Source of the DNA: Clostridia bacterium
GTDB lineage: Bacteria; Bacillota_A; Clostridia; UBA1212; UBA1255
Direction of reading: 5' to 3'
DNA: 18,684 nucleotides
Assembly: GCA_017522515.1 (NCBI GenBank)
Contig: JAFWZH010000267.1
Location: forward strand, 1 to 18,684
The stretch's first letter is position 1. Every line of letters starts with the position of its first letter. The translations under genes were made by a program, and so were the position numbers. The notes beneath the pieces are model-generated. The model saw only the letters and a list, made by a program, of their open reading frames with translations. It had not been told where the DNA came from and did not search any database. Positions 7,106 through 14,856 of this stretch are shown piece after piece.

Positions 7106-9267
7106 AAATGCAAACTGCTGATATGGCAGAACGAAATATAGAAATATTGGGACAGATGTTCCCCAATTGCCTTACTGAGGTTAAAAATGATGAAGGCAAA
7201 ACTGTGCGTGCCATCGACATCGATAAGTTGCGTCAGGAGTTGGCGTGCGAGGTTGTCGAGGGTGCCGAGGAGCGTTACCAATTCACTTGGCCAGATAAGC
7301 GTAATGCTAACCGTTTGGCTAACTCGCCTACGAACAAGACGCTGCGTCCTTGCCGTGAGGAGAGTGTTGATTTCGATAACACCGAGAACCTCTATATTGA
7401 GGGCGATAACTTGGAGGTGCTGAAGTTGCTCCGTGAGAATTACTTGGGTAAGGTGAAGATGATTTATATCGACCCACCATACAACACAGGCAACGACTTC
7501 GTATATAACGACGATTTTGCAAAAAGTGCTGATGAGTTTAATGCACAAAGCGGTCTGTTTGACGAGGAGGGCAACCGTATGGCAGACCCTATGGTGCAGA
7601 ATACCGAAAGCAATGGCCGTTTCCATACCGATTGGCTCAATATGATTTATCCTCGTTTGAAGGTTGCCAAAGATCTACTTTCGGATGATGGTGCCATATT
7701 TATTTCTATTGATGATCATGAGGTCGAGAATTTAAGAAAAATATGCGACGAGTTGTTTGGAGAAAGTAACTTTGTTGCACAGATGATTTGGGAACAAGGT
7801 AGAAAATCTGCTGGTAAAACAATAGCAGTAAACCATGAGTATTGCTTAATTTATTGTAAATCGCTTTCGAGAATATTACAACTAATCACAGAGGGAAAAT
7901 CATATTGGAAAGCAAAGAAAATAGGACTTGATATTCTATATTCAGAGGAAATGAGATTGCGTAGTAAATATGGTAATAATGTTTCAGCGATAAATAAGGA
8001 TTACAAAGCTTTTTTGTCAAATCTTTCAGAAAATTCTCCAGCATATTCTCATAAGCATTATAAATGCATAGATGAAAGAGGTATTTACTTCCCGGCAGAT
8101 GCTTCAGCTCCAGATTCTCCAGAGACTAGATGTCATAAACCTCTTTTACACCCTATCACAATGAAAGAATGTAAAGTTCCTAGACTTGGATGGAGATACA
8201 AAGAAGCGACATTGATGGAACTTTATAATAATCAGATGTTTCATTTTGGTAACGATGAAACTACAATTCCATGTATAAAACGCTATTTAAGGGACACTGA
8301 ATATGAAATAACGTCAAGTGTTATATACAAAGATGGTAGAGGTGCCTCTAATCGTCTAGCATCACTTTTGGATAAAAAAGTTTTTGATTTCCCCAAAGAT
8401 GAATATGTTATACAAGACTTTATAAAACTCATCTGTCTTGAAGATAAAATATCTACGATTCTTGACTTTTTCAGTGGCTCTGCAACAACTGCACACGCTG
8501 TAATGCAGTTGAATGCCGAGGATGGAGGTAATCGCCGCTTTATTATGGTGCAGTTGCCCGAACTTACAGACGAAAAGAGCGAGGCACGCAAGGCTGGTTA
8601 CAAGAATATCTGCGAAATAGGCAAAGAGCGTATCCGCCGTGCAGGAAAGAAAATAAGTGATGATATTCAAGATAAAATACAAACACTCGGATTTACCATT
8701 AATTCACTATTAAATGCCAAACCCTCTGCAACCGTTGCGATGTTGCCAAAACAAGAGCAAGAGGCTATTGCAAAGAAGATTTACAATGAACAGATTCTTC
8801 CTAAGATGAAGGAGAAAGAGCAACTTGAATTAAGATTAGCAAAATTGGATACGGGCTTCCGTGTGTTGAAACTCGATACATCCAATATGAAAGATGTTTA
8901 TTACACTCCAGCGGATACACCTATACAGCAGACTCTTGGATTCGATGAGTTGGTTGATAATATCAAATGGGATGAACGTACTCCCGAAGACTTGCTATTC
9001 CAAGTATTACCCGAATGTAACTTGCCCTTGTCGAGCAAGATTGAAGAAAGAGAGATACACGGAAAGAAGGTGTTTGTTGTTGAAGATGGTTATTTGATTG
9101 CTTGTTTCGACAAGGATATAAACGAGTCTGTAATCACCGCGATAGCAAAGGAGAAGCCATATTACTTTGTAATGTGTGACCGCTCGATAGCAACAGACAA
9201 TGTAGCAGACAACTTCGACCAAATATTCAACGCATATAGTAAAGAGACCGTAAGAAAGATATTGTAA
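7093..9267 (+). CDS. mod: Type III restriction-modification DNA methyltransferase (Mod)
   Basis: This 724-aa protein is a beta-class amino-methyltransferase that would transfer a methyl group from S-adenosylmethionine to adenine N6 and supply sequence recognition for the whole type III complex. The catalytic motif IV DPPY is at residues 127-130, with the typical NTGNDF continuation. The SAM-binding motif I, DFFSGSATT, is at 458-466, and the order IV then I defines the beta class. The target-recognition region lies between them (about 200-450). Its DNA is AT-rich (17 GC of 60 at 7921-7980), while flanks are much higher (34 of 60 at 7201-7260, 29 of 60 at 8521-8580), so the specificity domain was probably exchanged. 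ATG 7093 lies within the previous gene's end and is preceded by GGAG-like bases. It works with the Res subunit at 10382. Confidence 0.93.
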   Translation: MEKLKMQTADMAERNIEILGQMFPNCLTEVKNDEGKTVRAIDIDKLRQELACEVVEGAEERYQFTWPDKRNANRLANSPTNKTLRPCREESVDFDNTENLYIEGDNLEVLKLLRENYLGKVKMIYIDPPYNTGNDFVYNDDFAKSADEFNAQSGLFDEEGNRMADPMVQNTESNGRFHTDWLNMIYPRLKVAKDLLSDDGAIFISIDDHEVENLRKICDELFGESNFVAQMIWEQGRKSAGKTIAVNHEYCLIYCKSLSRILQLITEGKSYWKAKKIGLDILYSEEMRLRSKYGNNVSAINKDYKAFLSNLSENSPAYSHKHYKCIDERGIYFPADASAPDSPETRCHKPLLHPITMKECKVPRLGWRYKEATLMELYNNQMFHFGNDETTIPCIKRYLRDTEYEITSSVIYKDGRGASNRLASLLDKKVFDFPKDEYVIQDFIKLICLEDKISTILDFFSGSATTAHAVMQLNAEDGGNRRFIMVQLPELTDEKSEARKAGYKNICEIGKERIRRAGKKISDDIQDKIQTLGFTINSLLNAKPSATVAMLPKQEQEAIAKKIYNEQILPKMKEKEQLELRLAKLDTGFRVLKLDTSNMKDVYYTPADTPIQQTLGFDELVDNIKWDERTPEDLLFQVLPECNLPLSSKIEEREIHGKKVFVVEDGYLIACFDKDINESVITAIAKEKPYYFVMCDRSIATDNVADNFDQIFNAYSKETVRKIL

Positions 9268-9300
9268 TAAAAGGCAGACGGACTGCATAATGGCTATATT

Positions 9301-10296
9301 ATGAATAATTCCAACAACAGCATAGTAATCTATCAAAGCGAGGATGGCAAGGTACATCTTGATGTGGTGTATAATGAGGAGACAATGTGGCTGTCTCAAC
9401 AGCAACTTTGCGAGTTGTACCAAACGAGTAAATCAAATGTAAGTGAGCATATTAAGCATATATTTGAGGATGAAGAACTGATTGAAAGTTCAGTTGTTCG
9501 GAAATTCCGAACAACTGCCTCTGACGGTAAAACATACGAGGTAAACCATTACAACCTCGATATGATTCTTTCGCTTGGCTACCGTGTACGTTCAATTACT
9601 GCAACACGTTTCCGTCAATGGGCTACAGAGCGATTGAAGGAGTATATCATAAAGGGCTTTACAATGGATGATGAACGCCTGAAGCAGTTGGGTGGCGGTA
9701 ACTATTGGAAAGAGTTGCTCAACCGTATAAGGGATATCCGTTCATCGGAGAAGGTAATGTATCGTCAGGTGCTTGACCTTTACGCAACAGCTGTGGATTA
9801 TGACCCACGTAGCGAACTTTCAATAGAGTTCTTCAAGATTGTGCAGAACAAGCTGCACTATGCAGCACACGGACACACAGCAGCCGAGGTTATTTATGAA
9901 CGTGCTGATGCAGAGCAACCTTTTATGGGATTGACCACCTTTAAAGGGGAGCACCCAACGCTTGCCGATGCAAAAATAGCAAAGAACTATTTAAATGAAG
10001 ACGAATTGAAGGTTTTGAATAATCTTGTTTCGGGATATTTCGACTTTGCTGAAATTCAGGCAATGAAGCATCGCCCAATGTATATGAGCGATTATATACA
10101 GCAGCTCGACAATATTCTTTCTTCAACAGGCGAGCAGTTGTTGTCTGGTGCAGGCAAGGTAAGTCATACCGCAGCAATTTCAAAGGCTGAGAGCGAATAT
10201 CGCAAATATGAGTTACGCACTCTTTCACCGGTTGAACAGGCCTACTTGGATACAATAAAGAAGATTGGAAAAGAGGCAAAAGAGAAGAGCAAATGA
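9301..10296 (+). CDS. RhuM-family protein
   Basis: This 331-aa protein matches the RhuM (virulence RhuM) family, named from a Salmonella pathogenicity island gene. The evidence is the N-terminal block with MWLSQQQLCELYQTSKSNVS (about 29-48), which looks like a helix-turn-helix, followed by conserved segments such as VVRKFRTTASDGKTYEVNHY and NLDMILSLGYRVRS (about 66-96), and the later GNYWKELLNRIRDIRSSEK block (about 122-140). Length is normal for the family. RhuM genes are commonly placed inside type I and type III restriction operons between the modification and restriction genes, as here. Molecular function is not established; a DNA-binding or regulatory part is the usual guess. It starts 33 nt after Mod, and its GC resembles that of Mod's flanks and of Res. 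Confidence 0.88.
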   Translation: MNNSNNSIVIYQSEDGKVHLDVVYNEETMWLSQQQLCELYQTSKSNVSEHIKHIFEDEELIESSVVRKFRTTASDGKTYEVNHYNLDMILSLGYRVRSITATRFRQWATERLKEYIIKGFTMDDERLKQLGGGNYWKELLNRIRDIRSSEKVMYRQVLDLYATAVDYDPRSELSIEFFKIVQNKLHYAAHGHTAAEVIYERADAEQPFMGLTTFKGEHPTLADAKIAKNYLNEDELKVLNNLVSGYFDFAEIQAMKHRPMYMSDYIQQLDNILSSTGEQLLSGAGKVSHTAAISKAESEYRKYELRTLSPVEQAYLDTIKKIGKEAKEKSK

Positions 10297-10320
10297 ATTA
10301 TGAAATATTGTGCAAATGAG

Positions 10321-10346
10321 GGCAGAGCGAACTTGATTGCTATGCC
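10321..10346 (+). repeat. Hairpin in the RhuM-Res intercistronic gap
   Basis: GGCAGAGC (10321-10328) pairs with GCTATGCC (10339-10346): 7 of 8 positions match, with one G-A mismatch, around a 10-nt loop. It lies in the only sizeable gap of the core operon (85 nt), about 35 nt before the likely ATG of Res. No T tract follows. It could tune Res translation or mark an mRNA processing site. Confidence 0.4.
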
Positions 10347-10381
10347 GAGTGCAGCCAATATTCTATAAAAATGGAATTTTT

Positions 10382-13300
10382 ATGAAATTCAAATTCAAAA
10401 TACAACAATATCAGACTGATGCTGTAGAGCGTACTGTTGAGGTATTTTCAGGGCAACCGTCGTATGCACCAATGAAGTACCGTATGGATCTTGGCAAACG
10501 TGATGGAAAGTTGCAATATGCAGGTGATGATGATGCCTATTGCAATGCCAATGTAGAATTGTCACAGACTCAACTGCTTGATAATATTCGCAAAGTACAG
10601 GCACAAGGAGATATCAAACTGTCAGATAAACTTCTTCCAAGTATTGGTAAATGCAGCCTTGATATTGAAATGGAGACCGGTACGGGTAAAACCTACGTAT
10701 ATATCAAGACGATGTTTGAGCTGAACAAACGTTATGGTTGGAGCAAATTTATCGTTGTTGTTCCAAGCATCGCTATTCGTGAGGGTGTAGGCAAGAGCTT
10801 CCGAATGCTTGAAGACCATTTTATGGAGCATTATGGCAAAAAGGCCCGTTGGTTTATATATAACAGTAGCCGTTTGAAGAGTCTTGATGATTTCTCAAGC
10901 GATGCCGGTATTAATGTGATGATTATCAATACTCAAGCTTTTGCCGCTTCGCTTAAAGAGGGAGGAAAGAGCAAGGAAAGCAGGATTATCTACTCAAAGC
11001 GTGATGATTTTGCCAGTCGCCGTCCAATTGATGTTATTGCAGCAAACCGTCCGATTATAATAATGGACGAGCCACAAAAAATGGAAGGTGAGGCAACACA
11101 AACTGCACTCAAACATTTTAATCCTTTGTTCATACTCAACTACTCGGCAACCCATAAGACCAAACACAACACTATATATGCACTTGATGCACTCGATGCA
11201 TATAACCATAAACTTGTGAAGAAAATTCAGGTAAAGGGCTTTGAGGTCAAGAACTTGAAAGGCGCATCGAGTTATCTCTACATTGATAGCATCATACTAT
11301 CCAAGACCGAGCCGCCAATGGCTAAAATTGATCTTGAGGTAAACACTGCTACGGGAATACGGCGCAAGTCAATGAAGTTCGGAAAGGGTGATAAATTGCA
11401 AAGTGCAAGCGGGCTTGCTCAGTATGATGGGTTTGAAATAACAGAAATAAATCCATATACCGACGCTGTAACATTCCTAAACGGTATAACTTTGCGAAAA
11501 GGCGAGGTCTTTGGTGATACCAATGAGCTGGCGATGCAACGTGTACAGATTCGCGAGACGATTGTTTCGCACTTTGAAAAGGAACGTGAACTGTTTGCAC
11601 GTGGCATAAAAACGCTATCCCTATTCTTTATTGATGAAGTCGCTAAATACAAGAGCTATGGTGAGGACGGTGAGGTTGAGAAAGGTGTCTTCTGGAAGAT
11701 ATTCGAAGAGGAATACACCAACATCCTTAATGAGAACCTTTCGCTGTTCGATTCTGCATATCAGCAGTATTTGCGCAGATTCGATGTAAGCGAGATACAT
11801 AATGGTTATTTCTCAATAGACAAGAAAGGACGCTCAATAAACAGTGAGGTAAAGCGCGGAAAGGATACTTCAGACGATATTTCAGCATACGACCTTATCC
11901 TAAAAAACAAAGAACGCTTGCTGAGTTTTGATGAGCCTACACGATTCATCTTCTCGCACTCGGCATTGCGTGAAGGCTGGGATAATCCAAATGTATTCCA
12001 GATATGTACACTTAGACACGCAAATTCAGAAACTGCCAAACGTCAGGAAGTTGGTCGCGGTCTCCGTATATGTGTTGATGCGAATGGAAATCGTATGGAC
12101 TTTGAAACATTGGGCGAGAGCGTACACGAATTGAATAAGCTAACCGTTATTGCCAATGAAAGCTATAGCTCATTTGTTAAGGACTTGCAGGACAAAACGC
12201 GAGAAGCATTACGTGACCGTCCAACAAAGGCAGATGAAGCATATTTTATAGGTAAACTCGTATTTGTGGGTGATGAAAAACACGCTATAACCGCTGATGA
12301 GGCAAATTCTATACGTGCATATCTTTGGGAGAACGATTATATCGATGACAAAGGGCAAGTTACAGAGTTGTACAAAAGTGATTTGGCAGGAGGCAACCTT
12401 GCCCCAATGTCTCGTAAAATGGCTCCGATGGCAGATGGTATTCACTTGCTTATTCGTGCATTGTACGATGAATCTGTAGCTATTGACAATATGTTTGAGG
12501 ATGGAAATGCTACAGTCATTAAAGAAAACAAACTTAACGATAACTTTTCAAAAACTGAATTCCAGGCACTTTGGAAAGAGATTAACCATAAATATGCCTA
12601 CACCGTTCATTACAATAGCAATGAGCTAATCGAAAAGGCTGCTATAAGCATCAATGCAAGTCTTGAAGTGAATCAACTTCGCTATGTAGTAGTAACCGGT
12701 GAACAAGACAGTGTAGATGCATTCGGTAACACAACTTCTACATCAAAGCAAGTCGCTACCGTTTCAACTTCTACCGTAAAATACGACCTTGTTGGAGAAA
12801 TAGCAAAAGGTGCAACTTTGACACGTAGAACAGTTGTAGAGATATTGAAGAAACTGAGAGGTGAGAAGTTAGTAATGTTCCAAAATAACCCTGAAGAGTT
12901 TATCCGCAATGTAGTTAAACTCATTAAGGAGCAGAAGGCTACAATAATTGTAGAGCATATATCATATAATCTTATTGAGGGGAAATATGATAGTACAATC
13001 TTTACTCAAGAAAAGCACTCGCAAAAGATAGACAAGGCTTATTCAGCACAAAAACATATTATGGACTATGTGTTCAGCGATTCAGATGGTGAACGCAAAT
13101 TTGCAGAAGCACTTGACGGAGCAACAGAAGTTTGTGTATATGCAAAACTGCCTCGATCTTTCCAAATTCCAACTCCTGTCGGTAACTACGCTCCCGATTG
13201 GGCTATTGCATTCAATAAGGGAACAGTAAAGCACATATTCTTTGTTGCAGAAACTAAAGGCTCTTTGGATTCTATGGAATTGAGAGGTGTTGAGAAAGCA

Positions 13301-13408
13301 AAGATTGCTTGCGCGAGAAAACTATTTAATGACGTATCGACAAGTGCTGTGCGTTACGATGCAGTAGCTTCGTATGATGATTTGTTAAACAAGGTGCAAG
13401 ACACATAA
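10382..13408 (+). CDS. res: Type III restriction enzyme, helicase-nuclease subunit (Res)
   Basis: Res is the ATP-dependent subunit that joins Mod and cuts unmodified DNA. It has Walker A ETGTGKT (residues 98-104), Walker B DEPQ (229-232, the form typical of type III Res), the motif NYSAT (253-257), and motif VI QEVGRGLR (555-562). The C-terminal PD-(D/E)XK endonuclease is visible as APD (937-939) followed by AETK with E957 and K959. All key residues appear intact. I chose ATG 10382, giving 1008 aa, because the alternative TTG at 10337 adds 15 residues that look like leader sequence and cross the hairpin at 10321-10346; KFKFKIQQYQTDAVERT is the usual type III opening. It ends the operon, before the hairpins at 13442-13501. 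Confidence 0.92.
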   Translation: MKFKFKIQQYQTDAVERTVEVFSGQPSYAPMKYRMDLGKRDGKLQYAGDDDAYCNANVELSQTQLLDNIRKVQAQGDIKLSDKLLPSIGKCSLDIEMETGTGKTYVYIKTMFELNKRYGWSKFIVVVPSIAIREGVGKSFRMLEDHFMEHYGKKARWFIYNSSRLKSLDDFSSDAGINVMIINTQAFAASLKEGGKSKESRIIYSKRDDFASRRPIDVIAANRPIIIMDEPQKMEGEATQTALKHFNPLFILNYSATHKTKHNTIYALDALDAYNHKLVKKIQVKGFEVKNLKGASSYLYIDSIILSKTEPPMAKIDLEVNTATGIRRKSMKFGKGDKLQSASGLAQYDGFEITEINPYTDAVTFLNGITLRKGEVFGDTNELAMQRVQIRETIVSHFEKERELFARGIKTLSLFFIDEVAKYKSYGEDGEVEKGVFWKIFEEEYTNILNENLSLFDSAYQQYLRRFDVSEIHNGYFSIDKKGRSINSEVKRGKDTSDDISAYDLILKNKERLLSFDEPTRFIFSHSALREGWDNPNVFQICTLRHANSETAKRQEVGRGLRICVDANGNRMDFETLGESVHELNKLTVIANESYSSFVKDLQDKTREALRDRPTKADEAYFIGKLVFVGDEKHAITADEANSIRAYLWENDYIDDKGQVTELYKSDLAGGNLAPMSRKMAPMADGIHLLIRALYDESVAIDNMFEDGNATVIKENKLNDNFSKTEFQALWKEINHKYAYTVHYNSNELIEKAAISINASLEVNQLRYVVVTGEQDSVDAFGNTTSTSKQVATVSTSTVKYDLVGEIAKGATLTRRTVVEILKKLRGEKLVMFQNNPEEFIRNVVKLIKEQKATIIVEHISYNLIEGKYDSTIFTQEKHSQKIDKAYSAQKHIMDYVFSDSDGERKFAEALDGATEVCVYAKLPRSFQIPTPVGNYAPDWAIAFNKGTVKHIFFVAETKGSLDSMELRGVEKAKIACARKLFNDVSTSAVRYDAVASYDDLLNKVQDT

Positions 13409-13441
13409 ATAAGTTAGATTGACAATAATTCCAATATCGAT

Positions 13442-13475
13442 AAATGCTTTGACACTTGTGCCAAGGCATTTTGTC
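13442..13475 (+). terminator. Hairpin terminator after the restriction operon
   Basis: AAATGCTTTG (13442-13451) pairs with CAAGGCATTT (13462-13471) over 10 positions including one G-U pair. The loop contains a further CAC/GTG pairing. The arm runs into TTTTGT, a weak T tract. It overlaps a second inverted repeat (TTTTGTCA at 13469-13476 with TGACAAAA at 13494-13501), so the two structures compete. Confidence 0.55.
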
Positions 13476-13520
13476 ATATAATTACTGTATTTGTGACAAA
13501 AGAACTTATATATAAATCTG

Positions 13521-13553
13521 TTGACTGAAAATAAATAATTGGCATAGGTTTTG
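13521..13553 (+). promoter_or_regulatory. Candidate promoter of the first AbiH gene
   Basis: TTGAC begins at 13521 and TAGGTTTTG occupies 13545-13553, leaving 21 nt between TTG and TA. The -7 part has one extra base compared with TAnnTTTG, so it is a near match. The predicted leader before ATG 13579 is about 20-25 nt. The spacing and the TTGAC form are shared with the promoter at 14806-14837. Confidence 0.5.
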
Positions 13554-13578
13554 TATTTAATTATGCAAAACAAATACT

Positions 13579-14733
13579 ATGGCTAAAATCACAAATAAAG
13601 TTCTAATCTTAGGTAACGGCTTTGACCTTGATTTAGGTCGAAAAACATCATACAAGGATTTTTATGAGTCAGAATTCTGTCCCAAAGACTATCCGGCTCC
13701 GATAATTAAGCACCTTAATGAAAAATGGGTTGATAATTTAGAAGTTGTCAAGTGGTATGATTTAGAAAACGAAATATTGAATTACTACGAAAAAATTAAA
13801 GCTGAAGATAATAATTACGATTTGTATAATGTAAGTGAAAGAAAAATTCTTGTACAGATTAAACAAATACCAACCCACACTACATTACCTATAATACAAG
13901 ATAATCTTACTATTATAAATAGGCTATTGGCAGACAATATCTTGAATTTATCTTCCAATAATCATATACTAGTTCATTCAGATGCTTTCTTATCTCCAGT
14001 AAAAAGAGATGCAAAAGCGTTGCGGTTGATAAAAACAGGACTAATCCAATACGTGACACAGGTGCAAAGTGGAAGTATTAAAGAAGACTCTATTGCAGCA
14101 GCTGTGGCGCGTGCTTTTGTATATGATAAAATCGCTTCTCAATATCATACTATATACACTTTTAATTATATGAAATTGACAAACAATATAGATGCTAATT
14201 GGCCTAAGAGGTTTGATGCTATTACTAAATATATACATGGTTCAGTAGAGAACAACAATATAATTATTGGTACAAAAGATTATAAAATCTCTCAAGAATA
14301 TGATTTTATTCAGAAGTCTTTTGATTCAAATTATAGTCCACCAGCGATGGTCTCTGATTTATTGTCTGCTAACGACATTACTGTTTTTGGACACTCTTTG
14401 GGCGTAAATGATAGTCAATATTTTAAGCCCTTTTTCAAACAACAATCATCAGTAGGGGCAAGTAGGAAGAATATTACTATATTCACAAAAGATGAAGAAT
14501 CGGAACTCCAAATTAAACGTTCATTGCAAGAAATGACAGAGTACAAACTGTCTGCATTGTTTAGTATGAATGATTTACAAATTATAAAAGTCGATGAGTG
14601 TCGCGAAAACAACAATATGATGTTTCGAGAGTATATAGAACGCTTTTGTGACAATGAGTATGAGGCGGATATGATAATTAGTGGACGAGGTTATAAGATG
14701 ACATCTGGTATTATGGCTCCGCGAATATTATAA
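13579..14733 (+). CDS. AbiH-family abortive infection protein (first of two)
   Basis: This 384-aa protein belongs to the AbiH family, first known from lactococcal phage resistance, in which infected cells die or stop growing before phage release. The family's N-terminal signature is clear: VLILGNGFDLDLGRKTSYKDF (about 8-28). Later landmarks are TFNYM (194-198), IHGSV (219-223) and FGHSLGVNDSQYF (270-282). The run of GNGFD, N-x-Y, HG and GHSxGxxD motifs is similar in layout to SIR2-like NAD-binding proteins, so a nucleotide-binding Rossmann-like fold is plausible; that is my inference. The protein is soluble. It is AT-rich and separated from the restriction operon by 170 nt with a terminator-like hairpin and its own promoter, so it is expressed on its own. 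The last 25 residues look unconserved. Confidence 0.88.
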   Translation: MAKITNKVLILGNGFDLDLGRKTSYKDFYESEFCPKDYPAPIIKHLNEKWVDNLEVVKWYDLENEILNYYEKIKAEDNNYDLYNVSERKILVQIKQIPTHTTLPIIQDNLTIINRLLADNILNLSSNNHILVHSDAFLSPVKRDAKALRLIKTGLIQYVTQVQSGSIKEDSIAAAVARAFVYDKIASQYHTIYTFNYMKLTNNIDANWPKRFDAITKYIHGSVENNNIIIGTKDYKISQEYDFIQKSFDSNYSPPAMVSDLLSANDITVFGHSLGVNDSQYFKPFFKQQSSVGASRKNITIFTKDEESELQIKRSLQEMTEYKLSALFSMNDLQIIKVDECRENNNMMFREYIERFCDNEYEADMIISGRGYKMTSGIMAPRIL

Positions 14734-14805
14734 ATAAGCGTTTATTATAGTTTAGGCTTATATCAATAATAATTAGACAAAGAGTTGGTTTGAACTCAGA
14801 AACTA

Positions 14806-14837
14806 TTGACAAAATGAGACTTTTAATAGTATCTTTT
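14806..14837 (+). promoter_or_regulatory. Candidate promoter of the second AbiH gene
   Basis: TTGAC begins at 14806 and TATCTTTT is at 14830-14837, one base from the TAnnTTTG consensus, with 21 nt between TTG and TA. The predicted leader before ATG 14857 is only about 15 nt. The element lies in the 123-nt gap between the AbiH genes, implying separate transcription. Confidence 0.5.
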
Positions 14838-14856
14838 TAAATACAAAACATTAAAC

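Noticed and set aside
6943..7626. 227-aa minus-strand open frame
   Set aside because: It lies antisense to the end of the nuclease-like gene and the start of Mod. Its hydrophobic look comes from reading coding DNA backwards, and Mod's DPPY motif is on the plus strand here.
9007..9423. 138-aa minus-strand open frame across the Mod-RhuM junction
   Set aside because: It overlaps two well-supported plus-strand genes and has no recognisable domain, promoter or start context.
10337..10381. TTG start at 10337 for Res
   Set aside because: The 15 extra residues do not look like type III Res sequence and cross the intercistronic hairpin. ATG 10382 begins right at the conserved region.
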